Shown here: positions 43,288-52,959 of the stretch, in pieces
Numbering within the stretch: position 1 is the stretch's first letter
How the letters are laid out: each line of letters opens with the position of its first letter
Source: Acinetobacter pecorum
Lineage (GTDB): Bacteria; Pseudomonadota; Gammaproteobacteria; Pseudomonadales; Moraxellaceae
DNA: 64,000 bases
Direction of reading: 5' to 3'
Assembly (NCBI RefSeq): GCF_014837015.1
Contig: NZ_JACSPT010000006.1
Location: 62,001 to 126,000, forward strand
Position numbers and translations under genes: made by a program
Notes under the pieces: model-generated
The model's input: the letters and a program-made list of their open reading frames with translations, nothing else
Told to the model about the DNA's origin: nothing
The model's database searches: none

Positions 43288-43391
43288 AGAAAGACTATTT
43301 ACACCCCCTTAAATATGCTTAAAAATTGTACTGTATTGCACCATTAGGATTCGGGTATGCATCAAAGTGTGGCTGAACGTATCAAACCTTA

Positions 43392-43694
43392 TTAAGCAGG
43401 TTTTTTGTGAACTCGAGCTTGTAGGTCATTTAGGCTTATCTTTACAGTTTCTTCAGTTTGCGCTTCTTCTGCAAGTTTAAGCAGTTCTTTGTCTTCAATC
43501 AGATCTATCAGGCGTTCATACATATCCGCAGGAACGCAATAGAATGCTGGGTTGTTATGGTTAAGGATTGCTACTGCTTCACCAAAGCCATTATTCGCCA
43601 CTTCCATTTGCTTCTTTTTTAGGTCTGAAATGCTTGCGACAAAGCGTGAATGAATAATATTGGTCGATGTCCTAGATATGCAAACAATAGTCAC
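43392..43694 (-). CDS. StbD-like (Phd/YefM superfamily) antitoxin without toxin gene
   Basis: 100 residues from a GTG start. HSRFVASISDLKKKQMEVAN, EAVAILNHNNPAFYCVP and YERLIDLIEDKELL are characteristic of StbD-type antitoxins of type II systems, which normally precede a RelE/StbE toxin gene. Here no toxin frame follows before 43013; the first 10-12 residues (MTIVCISRTST) also look different from the usual start. It is either an orphan antitoxin, a remnant, or an anti-toxin guarding against toxins of incoming plasmids. Divergent from the NACHT gene. Confidence 0.8.
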   Translation of the reverse strand: MTIVCISRTSTNIIHSRFVASISDLKKKQMEVANNGFGEAVAILNHNNPAFYCVPADMYERLIDLIEDKELLKLAEEAQTEETVKISLNDLQARVHKKPA

Positions 43695-43721
43695 ATGATA
43701 ATCAACTTAAAGATCATTTAA

Positions 43722-43741
43722 ATGACCTGTTAAGTGGTCAT
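43722..43741. promoter_or_regulatory. Inverted repeat between antitoxin and NACHT genes
   Basis: ATGACC-N8-GGTCAT, six-base perfect arms, 28 bases from the antitoxin start and about 80 from the NACHT gene start. A possible antitoxin autorepression site that could also touch the divergent NACHT promoter. Confidence 0.4.
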
Positions 43742-43822
43742 ATAAGATTTAAAAATTCTATTCAATTTTAACTAATTAATTTATAATGAAATTTAACCTT
43801 AACAAATATAAATTTATTAATC

Positions 43823-45583
43823 ATGGCCGAACCAATAACAACTACTCTAACTTTAGCTGTCTTAAAACCGATTTTAAGTGGAGTTGCTAAAAGTGCAAAT
43901 GTATTCTTTTCAGAAGAATTCAAAAAAAGATTTCAGCTTCATAAATTTTCTATAAATAATAATCAGCTTGTTGAATCAGTTGAAAAAATTGGGCTAGTTA
44001 AAACACTTTTCACAGGTGCAGAGAAACCTGTTGAAATCAGTACTTTCTTTTATTTACCTTCTATTACTACAACATCTGGAATTAGCAAAATTAATTCTAT
44101 AAATGAAATTTATACTTCTCATAGTATTCTCCTCGAAGCTACAGTTGGTCAGGGAAAGTCTATTTTAATGAGATACTTAGCTCTTCAAGAAGTCGCTAAA
44201 AACTCTAGAATTCCTATATTTATTGAATTAAAAAATATTTCTAAAGAAAAAAACTTGCATACGTTGATTAGAGAAAAAATTTTAGCTTGGACTTCTTCTG
44301 ATATTACTGATGAACAAATTAAATTTATTTTTCGTTCAGGAAAAATATCTATATTCCTTGATGCATTTGATGAAATTAGCAAAGACTATACTTCAGATAC
44401 ATTGAATTACATCGAAAATTTAGCAAATAACTACTCTGAACTAAAGCTTATTGTTAGTAGCAGACCTGAGCATGAGATTAAGTTTTCTAATTTTTTTGAA
44501 ACTATTCAAGTTAACTCATATGATAGAGAAGATCAAAAATCTTTAATAAATATATTGGTAAAGGATAGTGATGCGAGAATTACATTATTAAGTTCGATTG
44601 AAAATAGTTCACCAGAAATCCAAAAACTTCTTACAACTCCTTTAATGATTGGTTTATATATAAAAAAATTTAATACCGATTTTTCACCTCCAGAAAATAT
44701 TACAAGTTTTTATAAGAATATTTTTGAAGTGGTAGCTACCACACATGATCGAACTAAAGGTGGGTATACTCGTCAAAGCTCATCCTCCCTTAAACAAGAT
44801 AAGCTAGAACAGATATTCGAAAGATTTTGTTTTGAATGCTATAAATTAGATAAGACATCATTTGAAAAAGCTGAGATTATTGAAGTTTTAGAAAATTCAT
44901 TAGGACGCCTTCGTATAGAAGACTGTTCAGGATCCCAAATTTTAGATGATTTTTGCGATTATTTATGCCTTATTGTTCGTGATGGTTTAAATTTTACCTT
45001 CATACACCGAAGTATTTACGAATATTATGTAGCTCTTTTTTTCAGTAGATTAAGTGTTGATAATGCAGAAAAAGTTATTCCAAGAATAAATCAATTCAAT
45101 ATTTTAATATTTTTAAAGCATTTAAATTTATATTATTTTAATTTGTTTTATTTAAAAGATAATTTGTTAGATTTCTTTGAAAAAATTAATAAAAGAAGTT
45201 CAAAATATAATACTAAAAATGTCTTACCATTAGATTTTCTTAATATTTTTTTTATTGATAAAAATAAAAATCTTGAAAATCACATTTGTATTAATAGTTC
45301 TATATTTGACTATCTAAGAAGTAGTGAGTTTATTTTTAATGAATTTATTGCCCCAATCTTTAGATATATAGGTAACAAATATGATTCACCGTTAATAGCC
45401 CATTCTATTGGTGCGATATTTAACATTAATGAAACAAAAACAAAAAGTTTACATAGTCAATTTAATAATGATACAACGTTAAAAGTATTATTTGAAAAAA
45501 TATTTTTAACCTATGACTCTTTAGTAGATCAAATTGAGTCAAAGAAAAATGAAATTACTTGTGAAGATTTTGAAAACCTATAA
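43823..45583 (+). CDS. NACHT-type STAND NTPase, candidate antiphage defence protein
   Basis: 586 residues. The NTPase core lies at about residues 98-330: Walker A EATVGQGKS (K112), Walker B with the NACHT-type acidic pattern IFLDAFDEI (D180, D183, E184), and the arginine-containing VSSRPE (about 211-216). The N-terminal about 95 residues (AVLKPILSGVAKSANVFFSE) have no recognised effector fold; the C-terminal about 250 residues are helical with many Phe, Tyr and Asn. Codon use is far more AT-rich than in neighbours, indicating horizontal gain. Bacterial NACHT proteins include proven phage-defence genes. No ribosome site is obvious before ATG 43823. No second defence gene accompanies it. Confidence 0.85.
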   Translation: MAEPITTTLTLAVLKPILSGVAKSANVFFSEEFKKRFQLHKFSINNNQLVESVEKIGLVKTLFTGAEKPVEISTFFYLPSITTTSGISKINSINEIYTSHSILLEATVGQGKSILMRYLALQEVAKNSRIPIFIELKNISKEKNLHTLIREKILAWTSSDITDEQIKFIFRSGKISIFLDAFDEISKDYTSDTLNYIENLANNYSELKLIVSSRPEHEIKFSNFFETIQVNSYDREDQKSLINILVKDSDARITLLSSIENSSPEIQKLLTTPLMIGLYIKKFNTDFSPPENITSFYKNIFEVVATTHDRTKGGYTRQSSSSLKQDKLEQIFERFCFECYKLDKTSFEKAEIIEVLENSLGRLRIEDCSGSQILDDFCDYLCLIVRDGLNFTFIHRSIYEYYVALFFSRLSVDNAEKVIPRINQFNILIFLKHLNLYYFNLFYLKDNLLDFFEKINKRSSKYNTKNVLPLDFLNIFFIDKNKNLENHICINSSIFDYLRSSEFIFNEFIAPIFRYIGNKYDSPLIAHSIGAIFNINETKTKSLHSQFNNDTTLKVLFEKIFLTYDSLVDQIESKKNEITCEDFENL

Positions 45584-45593
45584 TTTAATTGAT

Positions 45594-45618
45594 AAAAAGA
45601 CCGCCTAGGCGGTCTTTT
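45594..45618 (+). terminator. Bidirectional terminator NACHT gene / carboxylase gene
   Basis: AAAAAGACCGCC / GGCGGTCTTTTT palindrome between convergent genes. Confidence 0.88.
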
Positions 45619-45632
45619 TATTGCTATTCCAT

Positions 45633-48600
45633 TCAAGCCACTGGCGCCAACGTAAACAACACCTGCCCCGTTTTCACCGTTTGCCCTTTTTCAATGGTAA
45701 TCGCGTCGACACGCATACGTTCAGGTGCAATAATTGGTATCTCAATCTTCATCGCTTCAATCACAGCTAAGGTCGCACCTTCTTCCACAATATCGCCTGA
45801 CTGACATTCAATTTTCCAAATTGAACCCGGCATATGTGATTCCACCGCACAACCACCTTCAGGCACTTCAACACCTTCGCCATCATCCACAGCATCTAGA
45901 CTTTCAGAGACATATTCCGCAAGACCTGCTTCATGCCAGCGACGGCGCTCTGCATCAAAGTTGGCTTGTTGCACCGCTTTAAATGCCGAAATAGATTCTT
46001 GGTTTTCAGTTAAGAAGTCGTTGTATTCTTTTAGATTCAATACACCATCTTCAATGCGTAATTTTAAACGCCCTGCTTTAAAGTCCTCACGCATTTGCAT
46101 GAGTTCCGCTTCAGACACTTCATAAAACTTAATTTGGTCAAAGAAGCGCAGTAACCACGGCATACCTTGCTCAAAATCAGGGTTTTTACGGTAGCGTGAC
46201 CACATTTGCGAAGTACGACCGACAAACTGATAGCCACCCGGACCTTCCATACCGTAGACACACATATACGCACCGCCAATACCCACAGCATTTTCAGGTG
46301 TCCACGTACGCGCAGGGTTATATTTGGTGGTGACTAAACGCTGACGCGGATCAAGTGGCGTTGCCACAGGCGCACCCAAATACACATCGCCCAAGCCCAT
46401 GACCAAATAACTCGCGTTATAAACCACGTCTTTCACGGCTTGTTTGTCTTTTAAACCATTAATACGACGGATAAATTCGATATTGTCCGGACACCACGGT
46501 GCATCAGGGCGCACGGTTTGCATATAACGTTCGGTTGCAAGTTGGGTCTGTGAATCTTCCCACGCAAGCGGTAAATACACAGTACGTGATGGCACTTGCA
46601 TCTCGGTGACATCAGGCAGTTGCTCTTCAGCGACTTGAAGCATACGCAGTAACTCAATCTGATCGAGCTGAGTCGAATCAAAATGAATTTGTAGCGAACG
46701 AATACCCGGTGTCAGGTCAATAATGCCTTGAATGTGTTGATCTTTCACCCATTGCATCAGTGCATGAATACGGAAACGCAAGTTTAAATCTAAAACCAGT
46801 TCGCCATATTCCACCAACATATAGTTGTTTCCGGCAGGACGATACACCACATCAGGCGTGCCATTTTGACCTTTTAAGGTATCTAAAATGGCAGATTTCA
46901 ACGTGCTGATTTCAGGATAGAACGATTCATCAAAAGTGACAGCTTGCGTATCTTGAGCATTTAATTGCGCATGATATTTTTCATTCAGCAATTTCGCTTG
47001 ATGGTAACTCACAGGCACAAATTTGACTTTATCGCCTGCTTTGAGTTGACCGAGTTTCCACAGCTCAGAATTGATCACTACCGCAGGACACACGAAACCA
47101 CCGAGGCTTGGACCATCTGGACCGAGAATAATTGGCATATCACCGGTGAAATCAATCGCACCAATCGCATAGGCATTGTCATGAATATTGGATGGATGCA
47201 GACCTGCTTCACCACCGTCCTGACGAGCCCATTCAGGTTTTGGTCCAATCAAACGGATACCGGTACGGCTTGAGTTAAAGTGAATTTCAAACTCGTTGGC
47301 AAAGAAGGTATCAATGTCGTTTTTGGTAAAGAAATCCGGCGCACCATGTGGACCATACATCACCGCAATTTCCCAAGAGTTTGAGAATGCAGGGATTTGA
47401 TCTTCTATTAATGCTTTGACGTCATCGGATGTAAATGCCGTGATTGGAAGCATATCTCCAATCAGTAAATTACGCCCTGCATGACCGCCAAACTGACCCA
47501 AGGTAAAAGTCGCTTGTGAGCCTAAATATTCAGGCACATTCAGACCACCTTTAATCCCGATATAAGTACGGCAACCTGTGGCGATCTTGCCACATTTCAG
47601 CATCTGACCTTTACGCACATTCACAGTTTGCCACATCGGGACAGACACACCATCCAAAGTCGATGGCATATCGCCACCTGCTAATACAATTTGGCTATCG
47701 CAATGGAATTTTAAGCTTGGACCTTGCAAAGTACATTCAAGCCCTGCGGTATTGGGTGCATTGCCTAACAATTGGTTCGCGACATTTAAAGACAGCGGAT
47801 CAATCGCACCTGATGGTGGCACACCAACATCCCAATAGCCCAAACGACCTGTGACATCTTGCACGGCAGTTTGAATGCCCGCTTGTAAGACTTCAATTTT
47901 TTGGGTTTTCCATTCAAAGGTATTTAAAAAGCGCGTGGTCTGTGTACCGGCTTTAAATACATCGCAGTCGATAATGTTTTGTAGATATTCAAGGTTGGTT
48001 TCAATGCCTGCCACTTGGGTTTTAGCTAGCGTGTCGGTCATGGCTTGAATCGCAGACTCACGATCATCCGCAGTCACAATGATTTTGGCAATCATCGGAT
48101 CATAGAAAGATGAAACGTTTGAACCGGTCTCTACCCAAGTTTCATTACGCGCATTGTCATCAAATTCTACGTGAGTTAATAACCCTGCACTTGGTTGGAA
48201 GTTTTTGATTGGGTCTTCAGCATAGAGACGCACCTGAATCGAATGCCCTTTGGATTCAAGTTTTGATGTCGGTGCAACCCAATCACCACTTCCTAAAGTC
48301 ACCATCCATTCCACCAAGTCCACACCAAAGACTTGCTCGGTGACACCATGCTCAACTTGCAGACGAGTATTCACTTCCAAGAAATAGAATTCTTGCGTGT
48401 CGGTATCCATCACAAATTCCACGGTACCTGCCGAGCGGTAATTCACCGATTGCATCAATTGAATTGCGACATTTTGAATATAGGCACGTTGCGTATCGTT
48501 TAAGTGTGGCGCAGGCGTTTCCTCAATCACTTTCTGGTTACGACGTTGCACCGAACAATCACGCTCACCGAGTGCTAGGATTAAGCCATTGCCATCACCA

Positions 48601-49238
48601 AAAATTTGCACTTCGATATGACGGGCATTTTGTACGAATTTTTCGAGGTATAAACCTGCATCTTTAAAGTTGGCTTGCGCTAAATACGACACGGTTGCGT
48701 AGGCATCTTTCAGCTCTTCCGCATTCCAGACCAAGCGCATGCCGATGCCACCACCACCTGCTGTACTTTTCAGCATCACAGGATAGCCAATACGTTCCGC
48801 TTCAAGCAGTGCTTCAGCTTCATCAGCCAATAACTGACTACCCGGAAGTAACGGTACATTGGCTTGAATTGCAAGCTCACGTGCCGTGTGTTTTAAACCA
48901 AAGGCTTTCATCTGTTCCGCATTTGGTCCTAAGAACACAATGCCTTGTGCTTCACACAGATTACAGAATTCTGCATTTTCAGAGAGGAATCCATAACCCG
49001 GATGAATCGCTTGCGCACCGGTTTGTTTAGCAACTTCTAAAATTTTATCGACATTGAGATAGCTTTGGCTAGCAGGTGCATCACCAATAAAGACCGCTTC
49101 ATCGGCTAAAGTGACATGCAATGAATCACGATCCGCTTCTGAATAGACAGCAACCGATTGAATGCCTAATTTTTTAAGGGTACGAATGACACGACATGCA
49201 ATTGCACCACGGTTGGCGATGAGTACTTTATTAAACAT
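45633..49238 (-). CDS. Biotin-dependent urea/guanidine carboxylase
   Basis: 1201 residues. Residues about 1-450 are biotin carboxylase ([48 protein letters not shown]). Residues about 460-760 and 800-1020 are the two KipA/KipI-like halves of the carboxyltransferase ([38 protein letters not shown]). The C-terminus is the biotinyl domain with the modified lysine in [11 protein letters not shown]. It was traditionally called urea carboxylase; genes next to a guanidine-I riboswitch and the DUF1989 pair are now known to carboxylate guanidine, which is the preferred reading here. It starts four bases after the upstream gene. Confidence 0.93.
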   Translation of the reverse strand: MFNKVLIANRGAIACRVIRTLKKLGIQSVAVYSEADRDSLHVTLADEAVFIGDAPASQSYLNVDKILEVAKQTGAQAIHPGYGFLSENAEFCNLCEAQGIVFLGPNAEQMKAFGLKHTARELAIQANVPLLPGSQLLADEAEALLEAERIGYPVMLKSTAGGGGIGMRLVWNAEELKDAYATVSYLAQANFKDAGLYLEKFVQNARHIEVQIFGDGNGLILALGERDCSVQRRNQKVIEETPAPHLNDTQRAYIQNVAIQLMQSVNYRSAGTVEFVMDTDTQEFYFLEVNTRLQVEHGVTEQVFGVDLVEWMVTLGSGDWVAPTSKLESKGHSIQVRLYAEDPIKNFQPSAGLLTHVEFDDNARNETWVETGSNVSSFYDPMIAKIIVTADDRESAIQAMTDTLAKTQVAGIETNLEYLQNIIDCDVFKAGTQTTRFLNTFEWKTQKIEVLQAGIQTAVQDVTGRLGYWDVGVPPSGAIDPLSLNVANQLLGNAPNTAGLECTLQGPSLKFHCDSQIVLAGGDMPSTLDGVSVPMWQTVNVRKGQMLKCGKIATGCRTYIGIKGGLNVPEYLGSQATFTLGQFGGHAGRNLLIGDMLPITAFTSDDVKALIEDQIPAFSNSWEIAVMYGPHGAPDFFTKNDIDTFFANEFEIHFNSSRTGIRLIGPKPEWARQDGGEAGLHPSNIHDNAYAIGAIDFTGDMPIILGPDGPSLGGFVCPAVVINSELWKLGQLKAGDKVKFVPVSYHQAKLLNEKYHAQLNAQDTQAVTFDESFYPEISTLKSAILDTLKGQNGTPDVVYRPAGNNYMLVEYGELVLDLNLRFRIHALMQWVKDQHIQGIIDLTPGIRSLQIHFDSTQLDQIELLRMLQVAEEQLPDVTEMQVPSRTVYLPLAWEDSQTQLATERYMQTVRPDAPWCPDNIEFIRRINGLKDKQAVKDVVYNASYLVMGLGDVYLGAPVATPLDPRQRLVTTKYNPARTWTPENAVGIGGAYMCVYGMEGPGGYQFVGRTSQMWSRYRKNPDFEQGMPWLLRFFDQIKFYEVSEAELMQMREDFKAGRLKLRIEDGVLNLKEYNDFLTENQESISAFKAVQQANFDAERRRWHEAGLAEYVSESLDAVDDGEGVEVPEGGCAVESHMPGSIWKIECQSGDIVEEGATLAVIEAMKIEIPIIAPERMRVDAITIEKGQTVKTGQVLFTLAPVA

Positions 49239-49241
49239 GGC

Positions 49242-49892
49242 TTACTCCTCGCCTTCGCGGACAATCAGTTGAATTTTAGTTGGGTTATAGGCATTGCATG
49301 GGTTATTCAGTTGCGGGCAGTTCGAGATCAGCACAATTAAATCCATCTCGGCTTTGATTTCCACATATTTACCCGGTGCAGAAATACCATCATCAAACTT
49401 TAAGTGACCGTCCGAAGTTACAGGCACATTCATAAAGAAGTTAATGTTTGGACCAATATGGCGCACGTTTAAGCCATGCTTTTTAGCAATTGGATGCTGT
49501 GACAGTGCAATCATGAAATTGTTACGGCAACTGTGCATTGGGTATTTGTCATGGGCATAACGTACGGTATTACTTTCACATGAACATGCACCGCCTAAAG
49601 TGTCATGGCGACCGCAATTGTCATCATTAATGGTGGCGATTTTATTGCCAAAGTTAGTATATAACGTTGTGCCTTTTTCGAGATAAATTTGACGGTTCAT
49701 CGCCAAAGTATCGGTTGCGCTATAACGCTCTTCAGGGTTATGTGCGGAGATGAATAAAGTATCCACCGCCTGGTTGCCTTCGAGATCAACGATACGGAAA
49801 TACTGGCCTTTTTTGACTTCGCACATCCACGCTTCCCCGGCAGGACATACTTCACTTAACACAGATTTTTCTAGATTTACGAGTGCAGTCAT
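49242..49892 (-). CDS. cgdB: Carboxyguanidine deiminase subunit (DUF1989, UAAP2 type)
   Basis: 216 residues from ATG 49892, which has AGGGG eight bases upstream (ATG 49898 is the alternative). DUF1989 protein with conserved CGRHDTLGGACSCES and HSCRNNFMIAL, and PTKIQLIV at the end. Formerly 'urea carboxylase-associated protein 2'. Together with the next gene it hydrolyses carboxyguanidine to allophanate and ammonia, so that carboxylase product can be used by allophanate hydrolase. Which of the two subunits bears the name CgdA or CgdB is assigned by order only. Confidence 0.88.
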   Translation of the reverse strand: MTALVNLEKSVLSEVCPAGEAWMCEVKKGQYFRIVDLEGNQAVDTLFISAHNPEERYSATDTLAMNRQIYLEKGTTLYTNFGNKIATINDDNCGRHDTLGGACSCESNTVRYAHDKYPMHSCRNNFMIALSQHPIAKKHGLNVRHIGPNINFFMNVPVTSDGHLKFDDGISAPGKYVEIKAEMDLIVLISNCPQLNNPCNAYNPTKIQLIVREGEE

Positions 49893-49903
49893 GATCATTC
49901 CCC

Positions 49904-50641
49904 TTAAGCAGTTAAAGCGTAGTAGCGGTTATTATTTTGGAATGCACGCTGATTTTGCGGGCATGAATCACGGCAGACATCGGTGTCGCCTAAAGGTAAA
50001 GCCTTAAATAAAGATAATTGAATATCGGCAGGTGCATATTCAGTCGAATTGTCTAAGGCATGTGGTGCGCTGGATAAAAACACCAAACAATCCATTTCAA
50101 AACGTAGTTCAATTACTTGGTCGGTATTGTCACACTTCACATAAGTTAAATTGCCATTGTCATCCGGTTGAACTTTTGAGAATAAATTGAGCGTATTGCT
50201 AAGATCAGTGGCGGATAAACCAAATTTGGTCATCTCTAAAAGTAGGCTGTCTTTAGCATTACGGTACATGTCGTTGCGGGCATCCTGGAAGGTCTTCGTA
50301 CCAAACTGTGCTTCAATTTGCGGTGCGGTACTTGGTGCACAAAAAGCATCATTCCAACCGTGGTCATCTTTGACAATTGACACCATCGCACGACCCAAAT
50401 CTGACGCCAAAATGTGCCCTGTACTTAAAAATGCGCTGTGTTGACCTTTAAGGCTGTCTGGCATGTTATAGGCTTCAAGCTTGTCTTCACTATTCACACA
50501 AAACAGTGAAACATTGGCATTTGCGCCCAAGGATTTGAGTTGTAAAACTGCACCACGCTGAATGCGTGCAGACCAATGATGGCCACCCGGTAAAAGTTCA
50601 GTCCACAGTGCGGAATCTTCGTGATAAGTAGTTGTGCTCAT
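49904..50641 (-). CDS. cgdA: Carboxyguanidine deiminase subunit (DUF1989, UAAP1 type)
   Basis: 245 residues. DUF1989 protein, formerly 'urea carboxylase-associated protein 1' (WTELLPGGHHWSARIQRG, DDHGWNDAFCAPST, AARNDMYR-like DARNDMYRNAKDS). First gene of the cgdA-cgdB-carboxylase operon, started at ATG 50641 after CAGGGGCTGTT, directly behind a guanidine-I riboswitch and a sigma-54 promoter. It ends 11 bases before the start of the second subunit. Confidence 0.88.
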   Translation of the reverse strand: MSTTTYHEDSALWTELLPGGHHWSARIQRGAVLQLKSLGANANVSLFCVNSEDKLEAYNMPDSLKGQHSAFLSTGHILASDLGRAMVSIVKDDHGWNDAFCAPSTAPQIEAQFGTKTFQDARNDMYRNAKDSLLLEMTKFGLSATDLSNTLNLFSKVQPDDNGNLTYVKCDNTDQVIELRFEMDCLVFLSSAPHALDNSTEYAPADIQLSLFKALPLGDTDVCRDSCPQNQRAFQNNNRYYALTA

Positions 50642-50671
50642 AACAGCCCCTGCATCTAACTTGTACGGTTT

Positions 50672-50778
50672 ACCTCCCGGGCTTTTATCCCTCCGTGTAG
50701 CTTTGGTTTTAGAAAACCTAGCCGTGAACTCTCGGTCGCAGACGCAGTCTTAAAAAAATAACTGCCGGAACCCTAGAT
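50672..50778 (-). promoter_or_regulatory. Guanidine-I (ykkC) riboswitch
   Basis: Minus strand carries the conserved blocks of the ykkC consensus in order: CTAGGGTTCCGG at the 5' end, GACCGAGAG in the centre, then ACACGGAGGGATAAAAGCC and CGGGAGG at the 3' end. The aptamer ends 30 bases before the cgdA start. No terminator stem with U-run lies between aptamer and gene, so control of translation is more likely than termination. Confidence 0.93.
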
Positions 50779-50801
50779 CACTTTGTCTATGACAGAGTTA
50801 A

Positions 50802-50817
50802 TGCAAAGGCTGTGCCA
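50802..50817 (-). promoter_or_regulatory. Sigma-54 promoter of carboxyguanidine operon
   Basis: Minus strand TGGCACAGCCTTTGCA, perfect match with 12-base GG-GC spacing; the transcript would begin just upstream of the riboswitch. Confidence 0.83.
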
Positions 50818-50919
50818 AATCAGTAATACTATTTTCCCGTTTGGTAATACTTTTTTGAGCTGGAACTGATCAATTCAGGTGCAAGGCTCTGAAAAAGGCA
50901 TCAAGATGTACCAAAATAA

Positions 50920-50948
50920 AAAATTCCCGGCTTGAACCAGGAATTTTA
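50920..50948 (-). terminator. Terminator of LysR gene
   Basis: AAAATTCC-CGG / CC-A-GGAATTTT with a six-base loop and a T-run in leftward direction, about 45 bases after the LysR stop; it shields the cgd promoter. Confidence 0.7.
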
Positions 50949-50992
50949 AAATCTAGAGATGAAGATTAAATCAAGCCTTCCATGTTGCAAGC

Positions 50993-51886
50993 TTATTTAC
51001 TTAAAATCTCATGCAGCATATTACGTAGCCATTGATGGCTGGTTTTATGATGACAGGACATATGCCAATACTGCTTTACGGAATAGGTCGGGAAAGCAAT
51101 CGGTGCCTCAAAAATCTTGAGATTGCCGCGTGATAATAAAACTTCACTCAAATAATAAGGCACGGTCGCAATCGCATCGGTTTCCTGTACCACCAGTCCT
51201 ACCCCCAGATAACTTGGCAGACGCATTAGAATGTCACGCTTAAGTTCCAGATTCAGCAATTCATTTTCAATATGGTAATGCCCCATCCCGGCATCAATAT
51301 CGATATGGGTTTCACGTAAATACTCTTCGGTCGTGATGCTGTCACCGGTCAGGCGCGGATGGTCTTTCGCTGCGATCACTACATAATATTGCTCAAACAG
51401 TTTCTGCTGATAAAAGCCATTCTCCAGATTTGGCAAGAAGCCCAAAGCCAGATCAATCTCACCATTGGCCATCTGATAACTGGTTTCCGAGGTAATCGGA
51501 CGCACATTAAGACGGATATGGGATGCATGCTGCTTCAGATACTGGGAAATTTTTGGCAATAACACCAGATGCGATACATCGGTCATCGCTAGTGTAAAGC
51601 GCTGCTGTGAAGTGACCTGATCAAAATTGATCGTAAAATTATTGATTGCTTCAACTTTGCTCAGTGCTTCGCTGACCAAGGGAAAGAGCTGTTTGGACAG
51701 ATCCGTAGGTAGCATCTCATTGCCAATACGTAAAAATAAAGGATCACCATAATGCTGGCGAATTTTATTCAGCAGATTGCTCACCGCTGGCTGGCTCATA
51801 TCTAAATGATCGGCTGCCTGAGATACGTTTTTAAATTTATAGACATAATAAAAAATACTGAGCAATTTACAGTCAAGTTCAAACAC
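50993..51886 (-). CDS. LysR-family transcriptional regulator
   Basis: 297 residues, with N-terminal helix-turn-helix (VSQAADHLDMSQPAVSNLLN) and a substrate-binding effector domain. It resembles LysR proteins of the NahR/NodD-like branch (PLFLRIGNEMLPTDLSKQL). Its target is unclear: it lies just upstream of the carboxyguanidine operon in the same direction but is separated by a terminator; the divergent neighbour is a HAD hydrolase gene. Confidence 0.87.
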   Translation of the reverse strand: MFELDCKLLSIFYYVYKFKNVSQAADHLDMSQPAVSNLLNKIRQHYGDPLFLRIGNEMLPTDLSKQLFPLVSEALSKVEAINNFTINFDQVTSQQRFTLAMTDVSHLVLLPKISQYLKQHASHIRLNVRPITSETSYQMANGEIDLALGFLPNLENGFYQQKLFEQYYVVIAAKDHPRLTGDSITTEEYLRETHIDIDAGMGHYHIENELLNLELKRDILMRLPSYLGVGLVVQETDAIATVPYYLSEVLLSRGNLKIFEAPIAFPTYSVKQYWHMSCHHKTSHQWLRNMLHEILSK

Positions 51887-52167
51887 AGAAATACATTTCC
51901 TTTAACTTTCTCATCATTCGGACAGGTCTTTCATCCGCATAAGTCTATTGAGGGTCAGATTAAAATATAACACTTCGCAACTATTTTCAGGATTAAACTC
52001 GCTGTAATTTTCCGTAAATAAATACTTTTGCCAGATGAATAAATCCATTAAAAAGTACCTTAGCGTAAAATTTCCAGCCCGGTTTGCTCAGGTCAGTTAA
52101 ACATTTAAATCGTATGCGATATACTCAGCCACACCCAATAAATGATAAAAATACAGAGAAATCTTAT

Positions 52168-52878
52168 ATGTTTCAGGATAAAAAGCTGGTCTGTTTTGAT
52201 CTGGATGGTACGTTGATTGATTCTGTAGGCATCTGGAATCAGGTCGATGCAGCCCTGATTGATGAGCTCTCCAACAGAAAAGTCGATTTACATGAGATTC
52301 AGCAACAACGCGATCTTCAACTTACCGCCATGAGACATAGGCCAGATCCTTATCTGGAATATTGTGGATTTTTAAAAGAACAATACGGTTTTGAACCAGC
52401 TAAAGAAGAAGTAAAAAATCGTCGTTATACAATTTCCCGACATTTTCTGGATGATATCGTCGAGTTAAAACCTCGGGCCGACCTCCTGATTCAGGCTTTA
52501 AAACAGCAACAGATATCTCTGGCTCTGACCACCACCACCAGTTTATTCAATGTACAGCGCTATCAGGATAACAATCAAAATATTAATTCTAAAATCAGCT
52601 TTGATGAGGATTTTGCCTTGATTCTCACCCGTGAAAATGTCCAGAATATTAAACCTCATCCCGAGGTTTACCTGAATGTTTTGCAAGCCTTTAACCTTCG
52701 ACCAGAGGAATGTCTAATTATTGAAGACTCTTTAGTCGGTGTAGAAGCAGCAAATCATGCGGACATCGAGGTGGTGGCAATTTATGATCAGCACTCCGCT
52801 CATGAAATAGATTTGATCAAAGCCAAAGCGAATTATTTTGTCGAAGATTTTGCTGAATTATTAAGTTTCCTCCCATAA
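52168..52878 (+). CDS. HAD-family hydrolase (phosphoglycolate phosphatase-like)
   Basis: 236 residues from ATG 52168; an earlier in-frame TTG at 52084 is unlikely. HAD subfamily IA motifs are intact: CFDLDGTLIDS (nucleophile Asp), LTTTTS (motif II), and KPHPEVYLNVLQ with CLIIEDSLVGVEAA (motifs III-IV). It should hydrolyse a small phosphorylated metabolite such as a sugar phosphate or phosphoglycolate. Divergent from the LysR gene and ended by a shared convergent terminator. Confidence 0.85.
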   Translation: MFQDKKLVCFDLDGTLIDSVGIWNQVDAALIDELSNRKVDLHEIQQQRDLQLTAMRHRPDPYLEYCGFLKEQYGFEPAKEEVKNRRYTISRHFLDDIVELKPRADLLIQALKQQQISLALTTTTSLFNVQRYQDNNQNINSKISFDEDFALILTRENVQNIKPHPEVYLNVLQAFNLRPEECLIIEDSLVGVEAANHADIEVVAIYDQHSAHEIDLIKAKANYFVEDFAELLSFLP

Positions 52879-52890
52879 AGCATTCCTAAA

Positions 52891-52928
52891 AAAAGATGTC
52901 ATGCTTTATCCTTGCACATGACATCTTT
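52891..52928 (+). terminator. Bidirectional terminator HAD gene / lipoprotein gene
   Basis: AAAAGATGTCATG / CATGACATCTTT around a loop of about 13 bases, between convergent genes. Confidence 0.8.
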
Positions 52929-52959
52929 GATTTTATCTTGTGCGTAAAATTCTCGCTGA

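Larger units (their letters stand above)
42906..43391. other. Regulatory region between NikR-like gene and antitoxin gene
   Basis: Holds two near-identical sigma-54 promoters (42952, 43204) and two related terminator hairpins (43013, 43258). Bases 43288-43391, where a toxin gene would be expected after the antitoxin, contain no credible coding frame. Confidence 0.6.

Noticed and set aside
43291..43391. Toxin gene or toxin remnant after the antitoxin
   Set aside because: Only short frames (for example about 20 residues before a stop) without similarity to RelE/StbE that I could recognise.
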